From Thermaceae bacterium (GTDB lineage: Bacteria; Deinococcota; Deinococci; Deinococcales; Marinithermaceae), in assembly GCA_027023345.1 (NCBI GenBank), contig JALVVO010000013.1, positions 1 to 19,136 on the forward strand: 19,136 nucleotides of DNA, written 5' to 3'. The position numbers and the translations under genes were made by a program. The notes below the pieces were generated by a model that was not told where the DNA came from, did not search any database, and saw nothing but the letters and a program-made list of their open reading frames with translations. Numbering within the stretch: the first letter of the stretch is position 1; every line of letters starts with the position of its first letter. This document shows, piece by piece, positions 1 to 7,356 of the stretch.

Positions 1-2013
1 ATCGAGGCCCGGATCGCCTTCGAGGGGATCGAGACCTTCGCCACCCCGCGCCGGCTCGCGGCGCGGGTCCTGGGCCTCGCCGAACGGCAGAGGCCCCTCG
101 AAGAGGAGCGCCGGGGCCCCCCGGCGGCCGCCGCGTTCAAGGACGGCGCCCCCACCCCGGCGGCGATCGGCTTCGCGAAAAGCGCCGGCGTCCCGGTGGA
201 GGCGCTTTTCGTCCGGGAGACCGAGCGAGGGCCCTACGTCTTCGCCCGGGTGGTGGACGAAGGGCGCCCATCGCGCGAGGTGCTCCCCGGGCTGCTCGCC
301 GAGGTCGTCGCCGGCCTTCCGGCCGAGCGGAAGATGCGCTGGGGCAAGGGCGAGGGGCCCTTCGTCCGGCCGGTGCGCTGGCTGGTCGCGCTACTAGAGG
401 ACGAGGTGCTTCCCGTCGGAGCCTTTGGCCTGATCGCGGGGAACCGCACCCAGGGCCACCGCCTCCTGGCCCCCGGCCCCTTCGAGGTCCCGGACCCCGA
501 GGCCTACGAGGACGTGCTGGCGAGGGCCAAGGTGGTTCCCCGACGCGAAACCCGAAGGGAGCGCATCGTCTTCGAGGCGAGCACGCTCGCTACCAGCGAG
601 GGGCTCGAGGCCGTGCTCCCCGAGGACCTGCTCGAAGAGGTCACCGACCTCGTGGAGTGGCCGGTGGCGGTGATGGGCGCCTTCGACGAGGCCTACCTCG
701 AGCTCCCCGACGAAGTGCTCGCCACCGTGATGATCCACCACCAGCGCTTCTTCCCGGTGAAGAACCCGGGCGGCCGCCTGGCGCCCCGCTTCGTCGGGAT
801 CAGCAACAACGAGCGCGACCTCGCGCTGATCCGCGAGGGCTACGAAGGGGTCCTGAGGGGGCGCCTCGACGACGCCGTCTTCTTCTGGCGCGCGGATCGC
901 AAAAAGCCCCTTAAAGTTCACCGCGAGGGGCTCAAGGGCATGGTCTTCGCCAAGGGCCTGGGGACGATGTGGGACAAGGCCGAACGCGTGGCCCGCGCCG
1001 CCGGCCTGCTCGCCCCCGAGACCCCGGCGGACCCGGCGCTCGTTCACGAGGCCGGGGAGCTCGTCTTCGCCGACCTCGCCACCCAGATGGTCTACGAGTT
1101 CCCTGAGCTCGAGGGCACGATGGCCAAACGCTACGCCCTCGCCGAGGGCTACCCCGAGGCCCTGGCCCAGGCGCTCGAGGACGCCCCCCGCCCCGAGGGC
1201 GCGACCGGCCCCCTGCCCATGACCCACGAGGGGGCGGTGCTCTCGGTCGCCGACAAGGCCGATACCCTGCTCGGATTCTTCCACCTGGGCAAGCGCCCCA
1301 AGGGCTCGGCCGACCCCTTCGGCCTGCGCCGCGCCGCCTTCGCCCTGGTGCGGGTGCTCGGGGCGCGCGGCTACGCCCTTCCCCTATCCCGCGTCTTCGA
1401 GGCCGCCGGCGAGGCCTACCGGGCCTTTGGGCTCGAGCCCACCGAGAAGGCCCGCGCCGAGGCCGAGGCCTTCGCCTGGGAGCGGCTCGAAAACCTCCTC
1501 GTGGCCGCCGGCCTGCCGGTCCAGAGCGTCCGCGCCGCCCGGGCCGCGAGCCCGGCGGTCTACGGGGTGATGCTCCGCGCCTACCTGCTCCGCCTCCTCA
1601 TGCACGACCCCCGCTTCACCGACCTCTTCCTGCTCTATAAGCGCGCCGCCAACCTCGCCCGGGAGGCCGGCGCCGACGCCCGGCCCGACCCCGAGCAGCT
1701 CAAAGAGCCTGAGGAGAAGGCGCTTTTTTCGGCCCTGCCCCGGGTGGAGGCGACCGTCGAGCGGTTGCTCGAGCTTGGCGCCGAGCTGCTTCCCCCCTGG
1801 GACCCGGCCGGCCCCCTTCCGCCCGCGCCCGCGGAACGGCTCGCCGAGGTCCTCGCCGAGCTCGCCGCCTTCAAGGACACCCTGGACGCCTTCCTCGACC
1901 GGGTGCTGGTCATGGTCGAGGACCCCGAGCTCCGAAGGAGCCGCCTCGGCCTCCTCGTCGCCGTGCGCGACGCCCTCCGGAAGCTCGGGGCGCTGGAGGA
2001 GGTCGGGGGATAG
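1..2013 (+). CDS. glyS: Glycine--tRNA ligase beta subunit, 5'-truncated by window
   Basis: Beta subunit of the alpha2beta2 glycyl-tRNA synthetase; it supports tRNA-Gly binding and works with the alpha subunit (GlyQ), which carries the aminoacylation site. The frame is open from base 1 to the TAG at 2011-2013 (670 residues). Family-typical segments appear in order: TPRRLA (residues 15-20), an ERRGP stretch, HHQRFFPV, GISNNE, DKADTLLGFF followed by GSADPFGLRRAA, and a C-terminal helical anticodon-binding region with AFKDTLDAF. Family length is near 690, so only about 20 N-terminal residues lie outside the window. Several in-frame GTG/ATG codons near 196 are internal, because conserved GlyS sequence runs upstream of them. 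glyQ presumably lies just upstream. No terminator is visible after the stop; mobile-element debris starts at once. Confidence 0.95.
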   Translation: MEARIAFEGIETFATPRRLAARVLGLAERQRPLEEERRGPPAAAAFKDGAPTPAAIGFAKSAGVPVEALFVRETERGPYVFARVVDEGRPSREVLPGLLAEVVAGLPAERKMRWGKGEGPFVRPVRWLVALLEDEVLPVGAFGLIAGNRTQGHRLLAPGPFEVPDPEAYEDVLARAKVVPRRETRRERIVFEASTLATSEGLEAVLPEDLLEEVTDLVEWPVAVMGAFDEAYLELPDEVLATVMIHHQRFFPVKNPGGRLAPRFVGISNNERDLALIREGYEGVLRGRLDDAVFFWRADRKKPLKVHREGLKGMVFAKGLGTMWDKAERVARAAGLLAPETPADPALVHEAGELVFADLATQMVYEFPELEGTMAKRYALAEGYPEALAQALEDAPRPEGATGPLPMTHEGAVLSVADKADTLLGFFHLGKRPKGSADPFGLRRAAFALVRVLGARGYALPLSRVFEAAGEAYRAFGLEPTEKARAEAEAFAWERLENLLVAAGLPVQSVRAARAASPAVYGVMLRAYLLRLLMHDPRFTDLFLLYKRAANLAREAGADARPDPEQLKEPEEKALFSALPRVEATVERLLELGAELLPPWDPAGPLPPAPAERLAEVLAELAAFKDTLDAFLDRVLVMVEDPELRRSRLGLLVAVRDALRKLGALEEVGG

Positions 2014-2166
2014 CCGCGAGTTTCCATCGTACCTTTGTTTGCCATTACTACCGATGGTCTGGCGGGGGTTGAAGAAACGATCCATCGGGTCTACCACCAG
2101 GCTGAGAGGAGCACCAACCTCATCTAGCAGTTCTTCCGGGAGCTACGTAAGAGCACCAAGGTGTAG
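2014..2166 (+). pseudogene. IS256 (mutator)-type transposase remnant, internally deleted
   Basis: Reading on in the glyS frame after its stop gives a short stretch that resembles two separate parts of IS256-family transposases. Residues from 2047 read TTDGLAGVEETIHRVYHQAER, like the block around the middle catalytic Asp. They are followed directly by RSTNLI-stop-QFFRELRKSTKV, like the C-terminal TTN-E-NRE-RRRT block. The cysteine/histidine-rich region and the third catalytic acid that normally lie between are missing, and a TAG at 2125 interrupts the second block. This fits a dead copy with a large internal deletion near 2106-2112. It stops where the left end of the next IS begins. The assignment rests on motif memory only. 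Confidence 0.45.
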
Positions 2167-2173
2167 TGCTTCA
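2161..2173 (+). repeat. Left terminal inverted repeat of the IS
   Basis: GTGTAGTGCTTCA, exactly complementary to 3471-3483. If the IS follows the TG...CA rule, the true outer base is T at 2162. A short AGCAC match lies just outside both copies, so the repeat could extend outward. Confidence 0.75.
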
Positions 2174-2222
2174 GCTCAAGCGGCACCACCTGCGAGGTAA
2201 GAGGGGGTAAGGTATGAGCAAA

Positions 2223-2348
2223 ATGGCTACAAGGAGCTGGAGCACCGCTGCTTTGCGTAGCAAACACGTTCTGGATAAGGTTGCCATCGTACTGAGCATC
2301 TTGCGCGGGGAGATTTCGATAAGCGTGCTCCCCGAAGGGGACCTTTGA
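2223..2348 (+). pseudogene. N-terminal HTH piece of the transposase, cut off by TGA
   Basis: An ATG at 2223 is in the same frame as the main transposase ORF. It encodes 41 residues containing LDKVAIVLSILRGEISIS, which looks like the first helices of the IS3 OrfA helix-turn-helix. The frame hits TGA at 2346-2348 and resumes at the TTG at 2349 with LASRKHGVSYKTLLAWRDRF, which reads as the rest of the same HTH. Relative to the usual spacing there are about eight extra codons (VLPEGDL plus stop, about 2325-2348). That stretch contains a small TCCCC-GAA-GGGGA hairpin. It is either an inactivating insertion or a site of readthrough/reinitiation. Confidence 0.5.
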
Positions 2349-3473
2349 TTGGCCTCGAGAAAGCACGGGGTCAGCTACAAGACCCTGCTTGCTTGGCGCG
2401 ACCGGTTTCAGAGGGGCGGGGAGGCCGCCCTAAAAGGCAAAGGGCCCGACGCTCAAGTCAAAGCCCTGGAGAACGAGAACAAGCAGCTGAAGGAAGCCCT
2501 GGCCGAGATGGCCCTGCGGGTGGATGTTTTAAAAAAAACTCCGCCGCCTCGGTTAGCGGGCTTTGCGGAGCTGGAAGCGGTGCGGCTGGAACTCGGCCTT
2601 GGGGTCAACGCCTTTCTGCGCCTAGTGGGGATGAGCAAGGGCACCTACTACCGCAGACGACGGCAGGCGCAGGCGGGGCGGAGTCCCTTTCCGCCCAGGC
2701 CCCGCCCCAAGCGGGAGGTCCTCCGGGAGCCCGCTCGCGAGGTCGCCCTGGCCTTCCCCGCCTATGGCTACCGCAAGGTCTGGGCGGAGCTCTTGCGCCG
2801 GGGCATCCCGGCAAGCCCAAGCACGGTTTACCGAGTGCTCAAGGAGGAGGGGCTCTTGCTTCCCGTGAAGCGGAGGAGGCGAAAAGACCAGGACAAACGA
2901 TTAGGCCCCGAACCGCCTAGGCCCGAGCGGGTGGGCCTGGTGCTCAGCGCCGACGGCACCCTGTGGCGGTTGGTGGGGCACAAGGGGGCTCCCAGCCTCG
3001 GGGGCTACCGCATCCTGAACGTGATCGAGGAGGAGAGCCGCTACCTTCTGGCCAGCGTGGCGGGGAGGGTAGGGGAAGGCGAGACTGCCAGGCTGGCCAA
3101 GGAAGCGCTGGAGCGAGCCCGGGAGGAGGCCAGGAGGCTTGGACTCCCTACCCAAGGCCTGCTGCTTCGCACCGACCAGGGCTCGGCGTTCCGGTCGGAG
3201 GTCTTTCGCGGCTATCTTCAAAACCATCGAATCGGGCAGGTGTTTGCGCCGGTGGGGAGGCCCCAGGGCATTGGCAAGATCGAGCGACTGCATAGGAGTC
3301 TAAAAGAAGAGAAGCTCATGCGGGAGGAGATCCGAGACCCCTTGGAACTGCAGCGGGCGTTGGACGAGTACCGGCAGTTCTACAACACCCGGCGTTTGCA
3401 TCAGGCGCTGGGCTACCGGACGCCGCTGGAGGTTGTGGAGTCCAAGAGGGTTAAAGTGGTATCGTTTTCGTGA
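2349..3473 (+). CDS. IS3-like DD(35)E transposase, OrfA-OrfB type in one frame
   Basis: Transposase that would cut and join the IS ends. Counting from TTG at 2349 (374 residues), residues 3-20 are the second half of an HTH and about 35-62 a leucine/glutamate coiled coil as in OrfA. Residues 125-172 are an HTH_21-like segment with AYGYRKVW. The integrase core has D202 in SADGT, D276 in RTDQGSAF and E312 in GIGKIERLHRSLKEE. The Asp-Glu spacing of 35 is the IS3 hallmark. The normal OrfA/OrfB frameshift is not needed, because one frame spans both parts. An A8 run (2531-2538) sits at the OrfA/OrfB junction. The start is uncertain: a TGA immediately precedes the TTG and the missing N-terminal HTH half lies upstream (2223-2348), so this copy may be inactive or need reinitiation. 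Confidence 0.82.
   Translation: MASRKHGVSYKTLLAWRDRFQRGGEAALKGKGPDAQVKALENENKQLKEALAEMALRVDVLKKTPPPRLAGFAELEAVRLELGLGVNAFLRLVGMSKGTYYRRRRQAQAGRSPFPPRPRPKREVLREPAREVALAFPAYGYRKVWAELLRRGIPASPSTVYRVLKEEGLLLPVKRRRRKDQDKRLGPEPPRPERVGLVLSADGTLWRLVGHKGAPSLGGYRILNVIEEESRYLLASVAGRVGEGETARLAKEALERAREEARRLGLPTQGLLLRTDQGSAFRSEVFRGYLQNHRIGQVFAPVGRPQGIGKIERLHRSLKEEKLMREEIRDPLELQRALDEYRQFYNTRRLHQALGYRTPLEVVESKRVKVVSFS
2531..2538 (+). other. A8 slippery run at the OrfA/OrfB junction
   Basis: Eight consecutive A within gttttaaaaaaaact. In the zero frame it encodes Leu-Lys-Lys and the transposase continues. Loss of one A would give LKKLRRLG and a stop at 2554-2556, ending the protein right after the coiled coil. 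Such runs are classical frameshift or RNA polymerase slippage sites. Confidence 0.5.
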
Positions 3474-3483
3474 AGCACTACAC
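3471..3483 (-). repeat. Right terminal inverted repeat of the IS
   Basis: TGAAGCACTACAC, the exact reverse complement of 2161-2173. Its first three bases are the transposase stop codon. Confidence 0.75.
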
Positions 3484-3490
3484 TGGGTTG

Positions 3491-3499
3491 TGCTAATAT
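3491..3499 (+). promoter_or_regulatory. Possible extended -10 promoter at the IS/cassette junction
   Basis: TGC followed by TAATAT forms an extended -10 about 24 nt before the ATG at 3523. The place of the -35 hexamer (about 3471-3476) falls in the IS right repeat and is a poor match (TGAAGC). It could drive the AT-rich cassette. This is judged by eye only. Confidence 0.35.
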
Positions 3500-3522
3500 T
3501 GTAACGGAGAGAAGGCAAGCGA

Positions 3523-4026
3523 ATGTGGAAGATAGGGGTCAAATCTATCATCCTAGTAACTATCCAAGCACTTTTAGCATCTTTTTTTTGGGTTGCACTC
3601 AGCACCATCTACGGACTACTACCCTCAGGAGTTAGGTATTACTTAGCAACGACTAACATGGCGGACGGTACGAGTGGACTGGATAGTAGTATACTGACAT
3701 TGGCCTATTCAATAGTCGTATCGACAACCCTTTCATATTACTTTCGAGAAGAAATCTCTAGTAAAGAATACATCAAGCTGCCTAAAAAAGTTGAAGGTTT
3801 CTTGTTTTCTATCTTCCCCGCGTTATTTGCTATTCTTATTATGATAAGATATGCTGTCGCACTTATCAATAGACAAGCCCCCGGAAACCTAGAGATCGAT
3901 GTTTGGTACTATTTCACCGTGTCGATAGCCTATGCTTTCTTTGCAAATTGGGTTATAAACATGATAAGAGCCATGAGCAAGATTTACCAAATTAAACAAG
4001 TCGTGCAAACGCAAAGAAGGGTATAA
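3523..4026 (+). CDS. Hypothetical four-helix membrane protein, AT-rich
   Basis: Not recognised. The 167-residue product is very hydrophobic, with likely membrane segments near residues 8-30, 56-73, 90-115 and 128-148 and a basic C-terminal tail (QIKQVVQTQRRV). It has no catalytic motif I can see. The start ATG has a purine-rich Shine-Dalgarno (ggagagaagg) upstream, 8-10 nt before it. Base composition is far more AT-rich than the housekeeping genes in the window, with codons such as ATA and TTA that are rare in them, so it is probably horizontally acquired. It begins 39 nt after the IS right end and is the first of three co-oriented AT-rich genes. Small multi-helix membrane proteins occur as effectors, transporters or holins, but nothing here decides between these. 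Confidence 0.75.
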   Translation: MWKIGVKSIILVTIQALLASFFWVALSTIYGLLPSGVRYYLATTNMADGTSGLDSSILTLAYSIVVSTTLSYYFREEISSKEYIKLPKKVEGFLFSIFPALFAILIMIRYAVALINRQAPGNLEIDVWYYFTVSIAYAFFANWVINMIRAMSKIYQIKQVVQTQRRV

Positions 4027-4054
4027 TAAATTACTAAGAAAGGAGGGCTATAAT
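4022..4054 (+). promoter_or_regulatory. Two TATAAT boxes before the second cassette gene
   Basis: Perfect TATAAT hexamers lie at 4022-4027 and 4049-4054, just after the stop of the first cassette gene and 31-58 nt before the ATG at 4085. Neither has a good -35 at 16-18 bp. In AT-rich DNA chance matches are likely. An AGGAGGG Shine-Dalgarno-like stretch lies between them, with no worthwhile ORF behind it. Confidence 0.3.
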
Positions 4055-4084
4055 AGACTGTGTTGATGGTTGGAGGTAGGTGGC

Positions 4085-4579
4085 ATGATGTTCTTACCGA
4101 TCTTGCTTGACATAATCTTACTGCTTTCCTTGATCGGGGTAATTATAGTTAGCCTCCAAACCGTAAGGCAGTTGGCCTCGGATGCAGCTGACCGAACCAC
4201 GATCCCCCAAACCACAAGAGAAGCCAAGTTAGAAGAGACCACAGAACTGCATACTGAAGATGATTTGATCGACAAAAAAGATGGAATGGCGCCAGAATAT
4301 AGTGATCTTTTAATCTATTTTTCCAAGCTTTTAGACTTCGAAACGCTGGATAAGAATCTTCCTCTCACCTTGCTTCTTAACAATTCCGCTCAAAAATATA
4401 GTGATCTTTTAATCTATTTTTCCAAGCTTTTAGACTTCGAAACGCTGGATAAGAATCTTCCTCTCACCTTGCTTCTTAACAATTCCAGTGTTAGTGATAT
4501 ACAAATTAAGCACAGCCAAACTCCGCTAACTCAATCCGATTTAATCTCGCCTTTGGGCAATAGCAAGCTCAATGCTTAG
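4085..4579 (+). CDS. Hypothetical membrane-anchored protein with internal tandem duplication
   Basis: Not recognised. ATG at 4085 is chosen over an in-frame TTG at 4070 because GGAGGT at 4072-4077 sits 7 nt before it and would otherwise be inside the coding region. The 164-residue product has one N-terminal membrane helix (residues about 4-27) and then a polar, acidic, Thr/Glu-rich linker to about residue 65. Next come two identical copies of a hydrophobic segment (YSDLLIYFSKLLDFETLDKN... to LLLNNS) joined by AQK. A short Ser/Gln-rich tail ends the protein. The repeat arises from a 92-bp perfect duplication with 99-bp period that keeps the frame. Topology suggests an anchored C-terminal domain. 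It lies between a multi-helix membrane protein and a soluble protein, so it may couple the two. Confidence 0.72.
   Translation: MMFLPILLDIILLLSLIGVIIVSLQTVRQLASDAADRTTIPQTTREAKLEETTELHTEDDLIDKKDGMAPEYSDLLIYFSKLLDFETLDKNLPLTLLLNNSAQKYSDLLIYFSKLLDFETLDKNLPLTLLLNNSSVSDIQIKHSQTPLTQSDLISPLGNSKLNA
4296..4387 (+). repeat. Direct repeat copy 1 (92 bp, period 99 bp)
   Basis: Identical to 4395-4486 over all 92 bases; the copies are separated by 7 bp (gctcaaa). The 99-bp period is a multiple of three, so the host reading frame is kept. Perfect identity in a rapidly drifting AT-rich gene points to a recent duplication or to assembly/replication slippage. Confidence 0.97.
4395..4486 (+). repeat. Direct repeat copy 2 (92 bp)
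   Basis: Second identical copy. After it the sequence diverges (agtgtt instead of gctcaa), which marks the repeat boundary. Confidence 0.97.
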
Positions 4580-4608
4580 CACAAAAGTTTGTAAGGAGGA
4601 CAGTAATT

Positions 4609-5025
4609 ATGGAACTGTCGCAAGATGAGCTTGCCCGACTCTTAACGCTGTTGATAAAGGCTCAGCTGGAGGTAGGCTCCAAAGACTCTGTCCTATCGCA
4701 GGAAGACGCTGAAAAAGCAGCCGAATTATTACGAAAGCGCTATGCCGAATTTTCCGAAACCTACAACTTTAGGCCCGGGGACTTAGTGCAATGGAAACAA
4801 GGCCTTAAAAATAAGAAAAGACCCCGCTACGGTCAACCCGCCGTTGTTATAGAACTATTGAAGAACCCCATCTATGATACTTCCGAAAACCCGGGATCCC
4901 CTTACTTCAGAGAGCCACTGGATATAGTTTTAGGATTGATCAATGAAAGTGGTAATTTCGTTATGTACCACTATGACAAGCGCCGTTTCAAGCCTTTCGA
5001 GCCGGGCAAATCTGACTCCGAATGA
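4609..5025 (+). CDS. Hypothetical soluble protein, third gene of the AT-rich cassette
   Basis: Not recognised as a named family. It starts at ATG 4609 behind a strong Shine-Dalgarno (AAGGAGGA, 4593-4600), 29 nt after the previous stop. The 138-residue product has no signal peptide or membrane helix. Residues 1-50 are a charged helical region (DAEKAAELLRKRYAEF). A compact part follows with FRPGDLVQWKQGLKNKKRP, RYGQPAVVIELL, SPYFREPLDIVLGL and a C-terminal YHYDKRRFKPFEP. The second part reads like a small beta-barrel (SH3- or KOW-like) fold with well-ordered motifs, so it is probably a conserved domain. Base composition is intermediate between the two AT-rich genes and the host genes. Its TGA ends only 10 nt before the asd ATG. 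Confidence 0.75.
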   Translation: MELSQDELARLLTLLIKAQLEVGSKDSVLSQEDAEKAAELLRKRYAEFSETYNFRPGDLVQWKQGLKNKKRPRYGQPAVVIELLKNPIYDTSENPGSPYFREPLDIVLGLINESGNFVMYHYDKRRFKPFEPGKSDSE

Positions 5026-5035
5026 GAGAAGTGTG

Positions 5036-6018
<983 letters not shown>

Positions 6019-6022
<4 letters not shown>

Positions 6023-7068
6023 GGCGGGGACTCGCGCTTTTCCTCGCCCTCCTCCCCGCGCTGGCCGCGCCCGGAACCGGCTACGCCCTCTTCGTCGGCG
6101 AGGACGGGGTCTGGATCGGCGGCGAGCTTCGGGGCCGGCCCCTCCTCGTCCACGGCGAGCGGCGCTGGCTCGGCGAAACCCCAGGCCGCATCCGGGCGAT
6201 CCTCAGGGGCCTCTGGGCCGGAAGCCTAAAAGGGGACGCCGCCCTCGTCCGCTTCGGCCCCAACGGGAAGCCCCTCAAGATCGCCCGCTTCGGGGGGCCC
6301 CTCGGCGAGGAGGCGGTCGCCCTCGCCGAAAGCGGGGGCGTGCTTTACCTCGCCGGGAACGCCGAGGGCGCCCCCTTCGGGAAAAACCGCGGAGGGCAGG
6401 ACGTCTTCCTCCTCGCGCTGAACCAAGGGCGCTGGACGCCGCGCTTTGCCCTGCAATGGGGCACCGACAACGACGACGTCCTCACCGCCCTTGCCCCCGC
6501 CCCGGGCGGGGGCGTGTACCTCGCCGGGTACGAGGAGGTCAACGAGGACTGCATCCGGGTCGCGGAGCGGGGCTTCGTCCTCCGGGTGGGGCCGGACGGC
6601 GGGGTCCGCTGGGTCTACCGGTTTGGGTTCGAGGCCTCCAGCCGCCCCACCGCCCTCCTCGCCACCGGCGAGGGCGTCTGGGTCGCGGGGAACACCGACG
6701 GCGCCCTCTTCGCCCGGGCGAAGGGGGGCGACGACGTCTTCGTGCTCCTCCTCACCTCCTCCGGCGCGCCCAAGGTCCGCGCCCAATGGGGCAGCGCGCG
6801 AAGCGACCTTTCGGCAAGGCTCCTCGCCCAAGGGGGGCGCCTTTGGCTCTACGGCGAGACCGCGGGGGCGCTCTTTGGCGAGGGGGGTCGCTTTGCCCCC
6901 TTCCTTGCCCGGCTCGACGCCCGGGGCCGGCCCGAGTGGGGCCAGAAGATCCCCGCCGGAACCGAGGCCCACGCCGCCGACGCCGCCTTTGACCGGGAAA
7001 AGCTCTGGCTGCTCTTCAACACCCCCGGGGGCTTCGGGCTAAAAGCGCTCGCCTGGCCGCTAAGATAA
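6019..7068 (+). CDS. Secreted beta-propeller-like protein (SBBP-type repeats)
   Basis: The 349-residue product has an N-terminal signal peptide (RRGLALFLALLPALAAP, cleavage probably near residues 16-23). The rest is built from similar blade-like units: VLYLAGNAEGAPFG...QDVFLLAL, GVYLAGYEEV...RGFVLRV, GVWVAGNTDGALFA...DDVFVLLL and RLWLYGETAGALFG...FLARL. Each pairs a G-x-W/L-x-x-G strand with a D-V-F/L-L-x-L strand about 20 residues later, as in SBBP/WD-like beta-propellers. It is likely extracytoplasmic, with a binding or structural role; no enzyme residues are evident. It overlaps asd by 4 nt (ATGA), so translation is probably coupled, although no metabolic link is obvious. The specific function is unknown. 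Confidence 0.7.
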
Positions 7069-7086
7069 GAACGAAAGGGGGCAAGC

Positions 7087-7302
7087 ATGAGCAAGGTCTA
7101 CAAGAAGATCACCCTGGTGGGCACGAGCCCCGAAGGCATCGGCCCGGCGGTCAAGAGCGCGATCAAGCGGGCCTCGGAGACCCTCCGCCACCTCGACTGG
7201 TTCGAGATCAAGGAGGTCCGGGGCCGGATCGAGAACGGCGAGGTCGCCGAGTTTCAGGTGGTGCTCGAGGTCGGCTTCCGCCTCGAGGGCGAGGCCGACT
7301 AG
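7087..7302 (+). CDS. Dodecin, flavin-binding protein
   Basis: Small dodecameric hollow-sphere protein that stores and quenches flavins (FMN/riboflavin); the Thermus homologue also binds coenzyme A. The 71-residue product covers the whole fold: SKVYKKITLVGTSPEG, the helix KSAIKRASETLRHLDWFEIKE with the flavin-stacking Trp38, and the final strands GEVAEFQVVLEVGFRLE. The start ATG has a purine-rich Shine-Dalgarno (aaaggggg) just upstream. It lies 18 nt after the propeller gene, so it may be the last gene of an asd-propeller-dodecin transcript that ends at the hairpin at 7325-7346. Confidence 0.93.
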   Translation: MSKVYKKITLVGTSPEGIGPAVKSAIKRASETLRHLDWFEIKEVRGRIENGEVAEFQVVLEVGFRLEGEAD

Positions 7303-7324
7303 GGACCTCGAGCGTTCGTCGCCG

Positions 7325-7346
7325 TAAGGGGGCGGCTGCCCCCTTA
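7325..7346 (+). terminator. Strong hairpin after dodecin
   Basis: A perfect 9-bp stem (TAAGGGGGC / GCCCCCTTA) with a GGCT loop, 22 nt after the dodecin stop. The following bases (tccttgg) are not a true U tract, so termination may be partial. The downstream arm overlaps the TATCCT box proposed as promoter for the next gene. Confidence 0.6.
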
Positions 7347-7350
7347 TCCT
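7345..7350 (+). promoter_or_regulatory. TANNNT -10 box of a leaderless gene
   Basis: TATCCT ends 6 nt before the GTG at 7357 and there is no Shine-Dalgarno. This is the arrangement known for leaderless mRNAs in Deinococcus/Thermus. No clear -35 element is visible. Confidence 0.4.
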
Positions 7351-7356
7351 TGGGTC

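Larger units (their letters stand above)
2161..3483 (+). mobile_element. IS3-like insertion sequence, about 1.3 kb
   Basis: The element is bounded by perfect 13-bp inverted repeats (2161-2173 and 3471-3483), with weaker matching beyond, including a shared ACCAC about 10 bases further in. It contains one transposase frame with the IS3 layout: HTH, leucine-rich coiled coil, HTH_21-like region and DD(35)E integrase core. The transposase stop codon lies inside the right repeat. No clear target-site duplication is visible (left flank ends accaag, right flank starts tgggtt), so the element may be old, rearranged, or have slightly different ends. It sits next to a dead IS256-type fragment on the left and an AT-rich gene cassette on the right. 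Confidence 0.8.

Noticed and set aside
394..1284. 296-residue open frame antisense to glyS
   Set aside because: Low-complexity Gly/Glu/Leu/His composition from the high-GC codon pattern of glyS; no motif, no ribosome site.
2345..2920. Open frame in the -1 register of the transposase, through the A8 run
   Set aside because: Product is Gly/Ala/Pro/Arg-rich with no transposase motif; the zero frame holds the full DD(35)E core.
4070..4084. TTG start for the second cassette gene
   Set aside because: The GGAGGT Shine-Dalgarno would lie inside the coding region; ATG 4085 has ideal spacing.
4296..4486. Two-unit repeat as a CRISPR remnant
   Set aside because: Only two 92-bp copies, 7-bp spacer, in-frame within a gene; no array architecture.
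4943..5035. Longer asd start inside the third cassette gene
   Set aside because: Upstream residues do not match the family; ATG 5036 gives the standard N-terminus.
2014..5035. tRNA gene or attachment site at the edges of the acquired block
   Set aside because: No cloverleaf and no direct repeat shared by the glyS-side and asd-side edges could be seen by eye.
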